From positions 17,946,885 to 18,010,884 of the forward strand of contig CM067084.1 in NCBI GenBank assembly GCA_034008185.1: a stretch of 64,000 bases of DNA, read 5' to 3'. This stretch comes from Gorsachius magnificus. Its lineage: Eukaryota > Chordata > Aves > Pelecaniformes > Ardeidae. Below the pieces are notes generated by a model that ran no database searches, was not told the DNA's origin, and was given only the letters and a program-made list of their open reading frames with translations. Of this stretch, positions 10,879 through 23,400 are shown in pieces. A program made the position numbers and the translations under genes. How positions within the stretch are numbered: the first letter of the stretch is position 1; each line of letters opens with the position of its first letter.

Positions 10879-11332
10879 ACACCACTCTTGCTTACTCTCA
10901 AACTTTCAGACTACTTAACAGAAGGTATTAGCAAGACACCTACAGTCATTCCATAACCACATATCAGCCTGCAATACAGGTCAGCGCAGAGCTTCCTATG
11001 TAGTTGGTTCATGTACCACACCCCACTGTGGTTTCCTCACATTTCATTTGCCCTTAATAATGTGTCATGAAATGACCCCGAGACAGGGCAAAAAGAGCAG
11101 CAGGTAAACCCTCCATGAAAACTGAAGAAGGGGAGAGAAAGAGGAAAACAAAAATACCGGACAGATGCAGATGTGCAAAATGAAAAACATCAGAAAGTGT
11201 AACTGTGCTAAGAGGCCAGGCAAAAAGATCGCTAGCTGCTAATTTGCAAGGCTTGCAACATAAAGGAAACAAACCGTTCTAGTCTCATAGCTAAAAAATA
11301 AAAACAATTCTAAAAACCCACAAAAACCTGTC
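10879..11332. other. 450-bp segment separating two parts of one CR1
   Basis: The sequence interrupts an otherwise collinear CR1 copy. I see no TG...CA LTR ends, no terminal inverted repeats and no convincing target-site duplication. It is A-rich towards its right end. It may be an inserted, decayed repeat, or unrelated DNA replacing a deleted CR1 segment. Confidence 0.4.
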
Positions 11333-12105
11333 GATGGGCCAAGGCCAACTGTACGAGATTCACCATGGCTCAGTGCTGGGTCCTGCACCTGGGTCACAAC
11401 AGCCCCATGCAGCACTACAGGCTTTGGGAAGAGCGGCTGGAAAGCTGCCCGGCAGAAAAGGACATGGGGGTGTTGGTCAACAGCAGGCTAAACATGATCC
11501 ACCAGTGTGCCCAGGTGGCCAAGAAGGCCAACAGCATCCTGGCCTGTATCAGAGATAGTGTGGCCAGCAGGACTAAGGAAGTGATCGTGTCCCCGTACTC
11601 AGCACTGGTGCGGCCGCACCAGTCATTTAGTTTTGGGCCTGTCACACGAGAAGGACACTGAGGTGCTGGAGGAGAGCAACAAAGCTGGTGAGGGGTCTGG
11701 AGCACAAGTCTGATGGGGAGCGGCTGAGGGATCTGGGGGTGTTCAACCTGGAGAAGAGGAGGCTGGGGGGAGACCTTGTCGCCCTCTACAACTGCCTGAC
11801 AGGAGGAGGGAGCGGGGTGGGGGTTGGTCGCTTATCCCAAGTAACAAGCGATAGGACGAGGGGAAATGGCCTCAGGTTGCACCAGGGCAGGCTTAGGTTG
11901 GACATCAGGAAAAATTTCTTCCCCGAAAGGGCTGTCAGGCACTGGAACGGGCTGCCCGGGGAAGTGGTCGAGTGCCCACCCCGGGGGTATTCAAAAGACA
12001 CTCAGGGACACGGCTTCGCGGTGGGCTCGGCAGCGCTAGGTTAACGGCTGGGCTCGATGATCTTAGGGGCCTCGTCCAGCCTGCGGGGTCTGGGATTCCA
12101 TTGGG
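11333..12105 (+). mobile_element. CR1 ORF2 fragment, right part of a split element
   Basis: The segment continues CR1 ORF2. One frame reads VLHLGHNSPMQHYRLWEERL and SALVRPH (11365-11661), then shifts to a second frame carrying [30 protein letters not shown] and [11 protein letters not shown] (11688-12044). The frame change near 11650-11690 marks an indel. The 3' UTR block (CTGGGCTCGATGATCTTAGG) is recognisable at about 12050, but the octamer tail has decayed or been lost. The element merges into a CpG island. Confidence 0.9.
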
Positions 12106-12348
12106 ACACGGACGGGCGGCGGCAGGGCAGGAGACACAGGACGAGAAATCCACTGCCGCCTTCCCGGGCGGCCGCCGGCCGCGTTTGCACGAGGGCGGCA
12201 CGAGCGGCCGCCGGCACCGCGCCATGGGGCGCCGGCGGCGTTTCCTTAACGGGAGGCAGCAACGCGGGCGGCGGCGCCCCCGGCAGGCACGGCGGAACCG
12301 CCCGCCGCCACCGCCGGGCGGCAACGAGGGAGGGCGGGGCGCGCCACC

Positions 12349-12358
12349 GCGCATGCGC
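12349..12358. promoter_or_regulatory. NRF1 binding-site palindrome 1
   Basis: GCGCATGCGC is the perfect core palindrome recognised by nuclear respiratory factor 1. NRF1 sites are typical of CpG-island promoters of housekeeping and mitochondrial genes. A second identical site lies 49 bp downstream. Confidence 0.65.
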
Positions 12359-12397
12359 CGCGCCCGTGGCAGGGCGCCAGCGGGGGTGGGGGCTGGC

Positions 12398-12407
12398 GCG
12401 CATGCGC
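12398..12407. promoter_or_regulatory. NRF1 binding-site palindrome 2
   Basis: This is a second perfect GCGCATGCGC, spaced 49 bp from the first and preceded by a G-rich GGGGGTGGGGG box that could bind Sp1-type factors. Two such 10-mers in 60 bp inside an otherwise unannotated CpG island argue for real promoter function. Confidence 0.65.
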
Positions 12408-12522
12408 TCTGGGGCCGCGGCGCTTTGCGGGGCAGGGCTGGCCCGCGGAGACCCGCGCGAAACCGGCAGCAAAGCTGCACCGCGGCCGCGCGCCCCCGAG
12501 ACCGAGCCGGGCACCCAGAGGC

Positions 12523-12587
12523 ATGGCCGACAGCTGCCAGAGCTGGGCTTGCCCCTGTTGCGCTGCCCCCTCCCGGCGCTGCGCCCT
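12523..12587 (+). CDS. Speculative first coding exon (21 full codons) of unknown gene
   Basis: An ATG in good context (AGAGGCATGG) opens MADSCQSWACPCCAAPSRRC and is followed after 65 bases by GTGAGG, a usable splice donor (12588-12593). The exon would sit 115-170 bp downstream of two NRF1 sites. I do not recognise the peptide, no second exon was found, and in such GC-rich DNA a short open exon is easy to get by chance. Confidence 0.15.
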
Positions 12588-12589
12588 GT

Positions 12590-12614
12590 GAGGAGGAGGA
12601 GGAGGAGGAGGAGA
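12590..12614 (+). repeat. (GAG)n microsatellite
   Basis: A run of GAG/GGA triplets directly follows the putative donor in the CpG island. It is a short simple repeat without other features. Confidence 0.9.
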
Positions 12615-12760
12615 GTACCGGGAACCGGTCGTTACCAGCAACCGGTTACGCTGCGACAGCCTCTAGCTTGCCCCGCGCTAACCTTTCCTGGGGAAGTGCG
12701 GTATCCGTGAGCACTGCGGCAGGGAGCTGGTGCCAGCACCCCACCGCAGGACATTAAACG

Positions 12761-15700
12761 TCAAGTGCTGCTATTGCATCACCTCCTCGGGGCAGGAGGA
12801 ACTTCCAGGCCTCCAAGGCCAAGACAGGAGGCGAAACGAATGAAGTCACGGGTCCACAGCGGTCACATAGCTCAAGTACGGCCCAGGGAGCTTTGCTGGA
12901 CAGCGTTAAGGGAAGGAAATAGAGCCTGGTGCCGCAGGAAGACAGACGCTGCCTTTCGTGCTACGGTAACAAGTTACTGAGAAGGCGTGCTCTGGCATCC
13001 TGCAGAAGAGCAGCCTCTCAGCTATTTCTTTTTTCCTTCAGAATACCAAGCAAGGCAGACACGTGTTACAGCGCTAAAGGCAGTTCTTCCGTAGTAGTTA
13101 CTCGGACATATTTAAATCAACTTATGGACTTAGTCCCTTTCACATCTAAGGCCTTGAAAAATTCCTCTTTCTGCTATCGAGTATCATCAAGTGCTTTATA
13201 AACTGCTGCTTGCTACAGAAGCACACCACAGCGCTGCAGGAGCACTGCACTGTTATTTCTGTCCTGTCACTTTACTCGCTGGAGAGTTCTGTTCTCCACC
13301 TTTCTTCCATAAAGCGGGCAGCACAAGATGTGCCATCCAGGCAACTTTTGGGGGCTTACCGCAGCTTCCTGACATCTTCGTGAGTCAGCTGCGTTGGGAT
13401 GTGGACCCTACGCATGCCTCCCATAGACCAGAAAGCCTGCACGCAGAGGTCACCATGCAGCAGCTGACCTTCGAGTGGCATCTTTCCAGGTGACGCAGCA
13501 TCTTGTGCTCACCTGTCCTTACACCGGTACTCGCTGGTACTGGGTGCTATTGCACCCAGGGATCTCTGCTTCTGGGTCAAACATACATCTCCAGGGGTTG
13601 GCACGGTATTCCAGCCTCCTCACGCCTGTGAGGGTAGCTTTGGGCCTGCAGTCCAGAGAAGGAAACCTTTTTCAACCTAATAAAAAAAAAAAAAATATGG
13701 AAAATAACTACAGGTGGTAGGTACCAGTACTACTTGATATTCTTAAAATAAAAATGGCTGGTATGTGTATATTGATGACCCCTAACATTCCATCACAGCA
13801 CATCTGTATGGAGAGAAATGCCTCATTTCTTCAGGCCAGGATATCTCTTTAGTCACAACATGAAGACCTAGCCCAGTCCACCCGTACGGGGACTTTCATC
13901 TGGAGGTGTGATGGCATCAGCATGTCTTTCTCCTGGACTTTTTTCTCCAGGATGAGTGTGATCCAGGCAGCAACCATCGGCCAGTGCACAACCCTCCCCT
14001 TTCTCAGCAGGTCTGTTTCATGACCATGTGCCATCAGCCCATATCAGTCCCGGAGGCTTTATCAGGGAAGCTCCAGGCTGCTGGCCCGTGAGTCCAGAGC
14101 CCATGCGGTACAGGAATGCCCAAGCAGTCAACCCCACTTCATAGGCAGCTTGACTAATGTTTATTTGCCCAACAAGGCTTTGTAATGCTGGAAGGGCTGC
14201 TCGACTCAACATCAGCATGCCACTTCCCAGCACAGTAGTTTGCATCTCTAGCCAGAAGGCAGTACTTTTCGCCATGGAGGGCATGGCACAGCACCGAGCT
14301 GTTCATTTGGCATAATGCAGGGCATGCAACCTCACGCGGAAAACACAACAAGACATACAGACCAGGAGTAAGTTTCCTACCTAGGAGGCGTAAGGGCTAA
14401 GGGCATGGCATAGTGCTGTGAGTGCTGGCTTTCCTCCTTCGTTACCAAGTTGCAGTTCAACTGAAGCCACTGTTGGACCAGGAAACAGGCTCCCTCTCTG
14501 GCTAACTATGTGTTATTCAGTGTGGACCCAAAAAGCCTGCATGACACAGGCCACAGGTTTGAACTATTTGCCCCCTGTAGTGAGTCCACTAATTTCCATC
14601 TGATTAAAATGTCTCTTTGAGAAAGACATCCAATTTCTCTCTGAAGAGGCAGAGAAAAGCTGGCACGCACCTGTAAGTTGTGAAAGAAAAAACAAGTGAG
14701 AATCTTGGGAGCACGTAATGCAGTGCACCATCTCAGCACAGAGAGGTAACATACCCCTTCCTTCCTTCCCAACCTTCTCTGCCAGAGAGATTTTAGTATT
14801 AAAAGCTCATTACTGCTATGATTAGCAGTCCCTTAGGGTTTGTTACAAGAATCATGGATTCTGTGACTTTTTAAACATCTGGGATTTTTACAAAGTGCCA
14901 AAAAATGCTAGTCTACTACCAAAGCCAAGATTTTATTTCAAACCTTTTGGCAGAAATCATCGTCAGCTAGGCTTTTTGCATGCATGTTCCATGAAAATGC
15001 AAAAATTTGCAAGTGATCACCTAGTGGTGTTAGCTTTAAAAAAAAAAAAAAAAGAAAAAGAAAGAATCCAAGTTACTAGAGTATGAAATGAAAGGGCCTA
15101 TGAGCTAGATAGTTTTACCTCTGTAACATTTTTTAATGAGTTTGAGTATTTCCTTCTTTAAGAGCTGGAGCAGAAATACCGCAAGTTACAGACTTTCCCC
15201 TCTTGTGGTTTTGCAGCAGGCAACTATGCTGAGGAGAAATCGTGGGAGGACTGGCACCACCTCCCGCTGCTCCAAAGGAGGAGAACAATACTGGAATTCT
15301 ATGAAGTCAAACATTTACATCAAAATATCCCAGAGAAGAATCTCTGTTTCAAGCACTAGACAAGTAATCATCTTCTATGAGAACCCAAACCCAAAGGCAA
15401 ATGGCTCGCTGGCTGGGCTGGCACTTACCCAGGCAGCGGTCCAAGGCTCTGGTGCCACCAAAAAGCACTGCTGCTGAATGTCAGGGATGCTTCTGACGCA
15501 CCTGAAAAGCAGTGGGAGGAGGTGAATGCATAATACCGCTTCTCCCCAGGCTTGCAAAACTGATTATGAAATGAATCCTGGTTCGGTGAAGCAGCAGCCA
15601 GCAGTGTCAGCGAATGCCAGACATCTTCTCTTTGCACAGGAAACCCAAGGAACTAAACACATGTTTGAATGCCTCAGAGAAATCAGCTCATGCAGGGAAG

Positions 15701-15920
15701 AATGAGCAGGCAGTCTCTTGACTCCCTTGGGTCTGTATGCTGCTTTCTGAGGGATCTCTTTTGGACTTGGCTCACCCAGAAGTTCTCAGCAAGCCTTGCG
15801 CAGACCTCAAGCGTTCCGCTGCCTCACTTGGTCTCTCTGTCCCTGTAGGACAGGCTTGAGTGCATCCCAGGATGGGCGGTGTGAAGTGGCCCACCTACTG
15901 TATTTGAGTGCCCCAGTAGC
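12761..15920. other. No recognised gene
   Basis: Beyond the CpG island the sequence is of mixed composition with poly(A) runs near 13680 and 15040. I recognise no exon, LTR or CR1. If the island promotes a gene or long non-coding RNA in either direction, its exons here are not evident to me. Confidence 0.5.
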
Positions 15921-15989
15921 CAGGAATATCGCTGCTTCTTCCAGTCTCTGGTGAAGCCACCTTGCTTGGGGCAGCAGCAAAGTCTAATG
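15921..15989 (+). repeat. Dispersed repeat of unknown family, copy 2
   Basis: This block is closely similar to 10349-10416, with only scattered substitutions across about 68 bases. It lies in the same orientation about 5.6 kb away. Neither copy is obviously part of a CR1 or LTR that I recognise. Confidence 0.6.
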
Positions 15990-18900
15990 GTTGCCCTTGC
16001 ACAGATGGAGACCTGAGGCACAGGTCTTCTGAGGCAGAGTTGTCCGAGAGTGGGATGCCCATTGAACCCAGATACCCGAACTACTCCTGCCTGCAGGCAG
16101 CAGTACTCTAGCAGCACCCTAGGGGTTTCCCTCAGAGACCAAACTGGAGCAGGGAATTTAAAAATTTAAAAATAATGGTTTCCAACCGTTGGCTCCTGTG
16201 GCACTGTATAGCTGATGCCAACGGGAGCTGCTGGGGGCAGGGGGGAACCACAGCCCTGGCAAGGCATGGGACACAACAGCAAAGATCTCATCTGTCACCC
16301 ACAGGCTGCAGAGAGTCTCAGCAGGACTTGGTCAGCACTTGTGCTTTGTGCTCTTTTTCTTCATGGAGTTTGCATTGGCAGAATCTTTTCAATAAAAGGA
16401 AAATACTTTCTAATATGAATCAGTGCAATAGAAAATGCAGTGGGACTTATTTAACTGACACACAGGTCATGTTACATGATTTATTTCTGTACCAGAGTCT
16501 GAGGTTATATTTAATGCGCCCTTTGGATTCTCGCTGGGAACACGAAGGCAGATGAGTGGACATGTCTTAGAAGAACTGCTGTTTTCAGAGCTGGTCCTGA
16601 TGACTAGAAGCAAGGCACAAAAGCAATTTTGTCAGTAATGCATTTACAGAAATACTGTGTTTCCAGTGGAGCAGCCAGGGGGACAAGGGAGGAGAGCTCT
16701 GTGAGGAGACAGATTGTTGCCCATGTGGTGATTCAGGAAAAGGACATTAGAATAAGTTTGCAGCGCATCCGCCACCTCACCTCCAGCTTTTGCTTTTGCC
16801 CAAGGTGTGTATGAGCTGCAAATACTCAGATACCCCTTAGTCTGGCCTTTGGGTGGTTTTTGCTTTCTTCCTTGTTAAGGCACTTCTGTCTTCCAACAGT
16901 CTTTCCAGAAAATACTTCCCATAAACTGAGATTTTGATTGCAGCACATTTAAAGAGGTGGCTTGTAAGCACCGTTTTGCCCTCAGACTGCAGGTGAAGCC
17001 GGCAGTCTCATTTTGGTGAAGTGCCAATGACTGGACCAGCCTTCAGACTAGCCAGGCAGCACTTGCTGAACAGGTAGGGAGGCATGTGATGAAAAGCTGA
17101 CTTGATGCCTCCGTGGTCCTGCGTTCATAATTCTACACCTGGTTCTATGAAAGGCCCCAATTCTTGAGGAGAAGGTGTAAGGAGGTCCCCTAACCACAAT
17201 GTCCTAACCAAGCCTACCCTCCTTTAGCACCCTAGAAGAGACACCATGTGAGAACCAAAAGGCAACGTCTTCACCCATCACGCCTGCAAATAAAACCAAG
17301 TGGGTAAGTTAACTGAAAATCTCTGCAGCAATCTAGTCATTCCAGATAAACACCTGCACAGCATGACAGGCAGGTTTTCTTGGTGTCAGGCAATTAAATC
17401 TCTATTGAGGTATAAATCAAAACACCAATTACAAATCATCATCATAAAATGTTGCTGGAGGTTATGTTTCCCTCTTTCTTTTCTACAGTTTACTAACATT
17501 GGATCTTTATGGAATATGGTCTTCTAGATTTGTCAGAGTAAGTCAGAAATTGAATTCAGGTGTATGGATGAGTCTTAAAATCCCGAAAATAATATTGCGA
17601 ACATTTGTTGAAGCTGCTTGTGCTTTCATTGGTTGGATATTATATTCACTTGAATCTGTTTCATATTATTACGTAGATGTACGCACAGACATAAAGCTAC
17701 CAGATCTGTTACAGCTACTCATTGCATTTGCCTTTGAAGCATCTGAAGGTCTATCCTATCAGCTGGATTGTCCACCTGTAACTGATACCCACCCCTGCCT
17801 CTGATTTATACACATTGGGAAAGTGCCCAACAAGGAGCTGGGCCATCTGCAACAGGTGTCTTATGTCTTGATCTCTTACTGTCATAGACTGAGGTCTGTG
17901 AAATTCAACGTTGCTGCACTACAGAATTACTTAAGTGCATTACCTTGCCCTTTGAGACAAACAAATTAAATTTGCTGCTGTTGCTGTATATTGTGTTGTA
18001 CCAAGCACTCTGCCTTGTCTTTTTTCCAGCCTTACAACATCAAAGCATTCATTGAAAAAAGATGGTATCATACTGTCTATATTAAGTGACATTTTACTGT
18101 GCATGTCACGCGGGAGTCCTGTTAATTTCCATCTCCCTTATGTTGTTTCTAGTCAGATGTTTTAGAAATTCCAGTAAGAAAATAAGGATAATATTTCATA
18201 TGCTCTGTCAAATATTTGGAATGTAGTTTGTGCAAAGGTCAAGTGTTCCTATGTGATCAACAGGTGATAACCAACATTTAATAACTTGCCACTTAAAATG
18301 AGTTAGTTAAAAGACAGTCTAAAGGTGCTGCTTTTCCAGAGGCGCCCACAATAATATACTGAATTCAGAAACAGGTACACTGTGGCTGCTGTGGTAAGTG
18401 GAGGCCTCAGACAGTGCAGAGGCCAAGCACAAAGAGACAAGAGGTGCCTGCGAGAAGAGGAGGTACAAATCTCACAGAAACAGCAGACAACTCAACATAC
18501 CTTGAACAGGGTATTAATGGTGACCCTAACAGCTGGTCTTGTGGTCTTGGCTCCCCTGAAATGAAGAGGCCAGGGTCCATGTCTCCTGTGTGCCTGGGGT
18601 ACTGGTTATCAGTCCCTGCAGAGATGTCTTGGGGAATGGCCAGGTCTCCTTCTCAGCTGCCCAGAGTCTGCTTAGGGATGCTGCAGCATGCAGAAAGGAT
18701 CCTCTGCTCCGGCTCTGCAGTTTCAGCTCAGACCTAAAGCAGCATATTGGAAAAGATGCACCCTAGCATCTCATTCACTGGGCACACTGTGATTTAGGAT
18801 TGACAGCTGTTAAGACAGAAGCGGCGTGTGTACAAGTTTCTGTTTGTTGCAAGGGAGTTTAAAAACAGACCTTGTAAATCCTCGAAGAGTGGTGGTGATG

Positions 18901-19844
18901 GCAGGGCGCAACCACAGCGCACTCAGCTCTGTGCAAGAGGGAACTCTGCCCAACCAGAGCCGGAGCGTGATGATTGCAGGGAGGAAGGAAATGGGGCCAG
19001 AGAAGGGGGAGATTTAATAGAAGTTAAATGTACTTTTATGGAGCGTCTTGGCTGCTTCTGTTCTACAGTAAAAACGTTACTGGTGTCAATAAGAAAATTC
19101 CCATTGATTTTATTGCTATGAGATGACTCCCCCTACCCCCCCAAAAAAGAAAGTTCTGGAAAAACCCCAGGAGGTACTGAGTGTCGTTAATTCCCCATGG
19201 AAGTACATTGCTGAAGAAGTATCATGGCTTGTGGACTTAAACGGTAAATAAAAGCACTGTACTTATAGTCGAACAAGATACACTGGATGTGCCTGACAGT
19301 ACTGTGTTCTGCTAAAGAATGGTTGCACTTCCATACGTCCTGCACCTCTCCAAGATCTTACCTGAATGCGGGCCAACCCATTAATGCATTTTCTTACTTG
19401 TGATAGCAAGTATAAAACATGTTTTTGCTTATTTCAATACATGGATCAAGCCATATTAGAAAAACAGTTGTTTCATGGTGGTGTAGAAAAAGATGAGGCC
19501 TTAAATACAGGCTGGGGGCAATCTGAAACCCCAAATGAGAGAGATAACATAATCATGTGCAGATGCAGATGCACAAAATTACTGACTTGGAAGGTGAAGA
19601 CAGAATTGGCCAAAGAGCTCACAAGGGTCTCCAGGAGCAGAGATCCAAGGTGCGTGGAGTTAGGACCTGTGAGAACCCATGAGGGAGCACTTCTGTTTAC
19701 CCAGGTTTTCCCAAACAATCGAATAATCTCCAGCGTTTCGGTATTCACCCAGGACTACAACTGAGCCAGGCTTGCCCAGATTTAGAATACAATAGGCAAC
19801 AGACTGAATCAGGATGTGCTTACCTTCTTGAAATTAGCATTCCC
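15990..19844. other. No recognised gene
   Basis: No exon, CR1 or LTR is evident to me in this stretch. Several open frames of 60-130 codons exist, but none resembles a known protein family and none is flanked by convincing splice sites. Confidence 0.5.
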
Positions 19845-20400
19845 TTAGCTAGATGCAAAAAACAGGTAAGTTCTGCCACGTCTTGTCTCTTGAGCGTGTT
19901 TTTTCTCTCTCTCTTTTTTCCATATCTCTAATTCTTTTGCCAACTGATTCCCAAATCTCGTAGGGCTATTTTTAAATCCTTGTGGAAGTACAGTCCATGT
20001 GAGTTGTGGTTTTTGTCCTGTGGTGGGGCTTTCCCATTCAAAAGCAAATATGCTTTGGCTCTTTCTATCCAGAGGTATGCAAAAGAAGGCATCCTTTAAA
20101 TCTAGCACAGTAAACAATTTGTGTTCCTCCTTTAAAGAGGTCAGTAAAGTGTATGGATTAGCCACTACTGGGTGTATATCTTGAACTATTTGATTTATGT
20201 CCCTTAAATCCTGAACTAATCGATATTCCTTGCCTCCAGACTTCCTTACTGGAAGTTATATACATAGGAGTGTTATATTCTGATTCACATTCTACCAGTA
20301 GCCCATATTCTAAAAATTTTGTAATTAACTCCTCTAATCCTTTTGAGCTTCCCACTTAATAGGATATTGTTTTTGTCTTACCGGCTTAGCTCCAGTTTTT
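19845..20400 (-). mobile_element. Class I (gammaretrovirus-like) ERV pol fragment, broken
   Basis: Read on the minus strand, the segment encodes part of a retroviral reverse transcriptase. Palm-domain landmarks VLDLKDAFF (first catalytic Asp) and LPQGFKNSP are visible, and upstream a GLL...YNTP block is typical of gamma-type enzymes. The two parts are in different frames around 20160-20290, and an in-frame stop lies near 20335. Only about 550 bp remains: the YXDD active-site region, RNase H, integrase, LTRs and other genes are not present. It is a dead fragment, unlike the class III LTRs elsewhere in the window. Confidence 0.85.
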
Positions 20401-23400
20401 AAAGTCACTTTTACCGTGAATTAAGGAGACATTCTTAATTTTTGTTTTCATTGGTACTTACTATCTTATGTGCAACTCTTTTCAAAACTGGCTTCTGAAT
20501 AACCCTCCATTTAGTATTGAAAATATTCAAATAATATTCCTAAATATCATCCTAGATAATTAATCCGGCTCAGGTGAACGGATGCAAGTGGAGTAAGCAC
20601 AGTGTGGCATTTAACAGTGTAACCATGGCACCTACACTCTTTGAACAAAGCTAAAGACAAATATTATCTCTTCACTCTCCCTGTATTGTGTTGCCCTGAA
20701 AACTAAACAGGCCTTTTTCTTCAAATGCTGACAATATCATTTGTTTCTTTGTGCTGAAGAGTTTAGGTGAAATGGCAGAAGCAGGATTAATTTACCGCTG
20801 AGGTAAGGGGATGGAGTCCTGTTGATTTCAATTGAACTGTGTGCTCTCTTGCATCAGTGGGGGATTTGAACCTGAAGTTGAAGGTGCATTTTTGAAGACA
20901 AAACTGATCTTCTAAAACAGTGAAATGTTTCCATAGAAAAGTAACTAACTGCATTGGGCTTGATGACTTGGCCTAGCCATCAGCAAATCCTTCCAGCTTC
21001 AAAACGTTTTCAGGAGTTTATTTGCCCATAAACAGTCATTGTTACTTACGACCACAATTACCATGACACCTGGAAGACCATCATCTTCAGCGCTGCACAG
21101 AAGGCCATGCGGAATAAATCCCAAGCTAATGCCTGCTCACTGTCATCCATCAGGATGAGAGCTGCTCTTTTTTGTCAGTTTATTCATGTGACACTATGCC
21201 TTTCTAACAGGAATGGGTTGTCTCTCTGGCCGCAGCTGGAGAAGGCTGGGACAGTTTTGTGTCAGTGGGCACCAGGGAAGGATCAACCCAAATGTTGGTG
21301 CTCCAGGCAGCCCAAACAGAGGGCAGCCGTATACGTTAGACAGGGCACTCCTATAATCCTCCTCAGTCTTGAAGAAAACCAACAGTGGCAAAAAAGGTAC
21401 CCTCACATTTCCACAAAGCTTCATGTTAGCTATGCACAAGGCTGACAATATACAGAGTTACATGCAATGATGCAGTAACGAGCTGGCTGCTCAGCCTTAT
21501 GCTGCTCATGGACCGGTACCCACCTTGACAGCTAGGCCAGGAGCTAGTCCAGCCTCTGCTGAACTCATCACAACTGCTCCTGTGATCACCCTTGCAACAC
21601 TCCCACCAATGCTGAGAAGTCTCCTTGCCCCCACTTTCCACATAAGAAGTGGAAATAAAGCCATGACTATGAAGTAAAGCAAGGACTCAGCCACAGGCTT
21701 GGGTCATCTCGCTGAAAGAGCTTTAACTTAATACGTCACCCCTCTGATATCCTAGAAGAGCTCGTCACTGCAAGTGAACTGACAAAATAACCAGCTTATG
21801 CATCTTAACTTAATCAGTAAAAAGTGTGATTCCCCATAAATATTGTCTCAGCAGTAGACTCAGTTCTGGTTGTTCTCAGCATCCTTACTCCATGTGCAGC
21901 ATCCAGCTGTTCGTCCCTACTGTCCACCCTATCACACCCCCCGTTTGTGGATACTCATCCAATTCATGCACTAAACTGATCTGAGTTTTAAAATAACAAA
22001 AAATGGCAGAAGATGTCAGCAGCAGATAGCCTGCAAGTGCAGAATCACAGCAACTACGCTGCACCCCAGATTCCCACTAACTGTAATGGGCCCATACAGA
22101 AGGCAGAGGACAAAGTAGGCAAAGATCACACATTGAATGCAGTGGTACATTGCTTGCACGTGGTATTTCTATGTGACGCTCCCATGCCAAAACCAAACAA
22201 AGATTACACACTGCTGAAGCTTTCGTTCAATGCTGGATGTGATTTTGAACACATCCATCTTCCTGTGGACCCAATGCAGGCCACGCTAAGTCAACATGGG
22301 GATTCTCAGAAGTTTCCATATGCTTTGGGGTCAGACCCTATAAGCTGACAGGTTCACTTGTAAACGCAAGATTTCATGAAATCGTCTACATTACAAAATG
22401 ATGCTACAGGATTTCATTTTACATGCGGGTCCTGTCCTTTTTGGATTTTTACAAACATGCATTTTAACTTCAATATTGCCTCAGTTTTTGTCTTACAGAA
22501 GAGACATGGATTTATTATGCTGAATGCCTATTATCCTGCTCTTCCTTTTTGCTCTTAGGATGAAGTAGTAACTCTTCCGTAATAGCAGGCAGTGATTCTA
22601 TTAACAACAACTAAGAAAAGATGAGTACAGCATCAACAGGAAATAAAACCTGTTGTTAAGTACAATAATGCCACCGACAGGGTCACACATGAGCTGACTT
22701 CTGCATGATTTCTACCTTCAGAAATTTCTGCTGATTTCTGCCTTCAAAACCACAAATACAAAGTAGCGACCACTGTCAAAAAGCACTCTCCTTTTCAGCA
22801 TAAGTTCTAGAAGAGCCTTTCTCTTGAGAGTTACAGAAAGAAAAGCATGGCTAAGCAAGAATATATTCCTAAAGAGCAGGCTTACCCAAAGAAACACAAG
22901 TATCAGAATACTATTACTCTTAAAGGATGCTTGTCAGGGATTACCTCGCTTTACCATCCTATTTTCCAAGTCACCCAAAAAAGGCCAGCACAGCCCGGCT
23001 CTGAAGGTCAGAAGGCACAGGCTATTTCAGACCAACAATGCAGTGACTGTCAGAGACATGGGCACTGGCAGTCCCTCTTCTTCCCTCTTGAATACCTGCT
23101 CCAATTTTAGCTCAGGCACAGAAGCCAGAGAAGCTGCCTGTCTCTCAAAGCAACATCCTGATTAATTAATTTAGGATTCTATCAGTAGGACCTGGCATTT
23201 CCCACCACACAGAGAAACCCAAACCTCCTGGGTGCCAGGGTGGAGTGAAAGAACCTGTACTCAGCACTGTACGTGCTGAGGGCCCAGTGGTGGGCAGCTT
23301 CCACATGCTACACCAAGTCTGCCTCCGTGCCTCTGAACCATTTTAGAGAGAAGCCTCACATGGAAGTTTTGCAGCAGCCAGATCCCAAGGTAACAAAGGC

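Larger units (their letters stand above)
12050..12760. promoter_or_regulatory. Orphan CpG island
   Basis: A dense GC- and CpG-rich block contains NotI-like GCGGCCGC runs, several GGGCGG-type Sp1 boxes and two perfect NRF1 palindromes. It is the kind of sequence that acts as a housekeeping promoter in birds. No known gene can be attached to it within the window. It begins inside the decayed 3' end of a CR1. A (GAG)n run lies at 12590-12614. Open frames over the island in all six frames are a by-product of high GC. Confidence 0.7.

Noticed and set aside
11935..12757. Long overlapping frames of 130-260 codons on both strands around 12 kb
   Set aside because: Part is CR1 and the rest is CpG island; the composition explains the open frames.
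21506..21694. Hydrophobic glycine/alanine-rich minus-strand frame, briefly considered as an interferon-inducible ISG12-type small membrane protein
   Set aside because: The residue pattern does not match that family on inspection. It is short, with no supporting exon structure.
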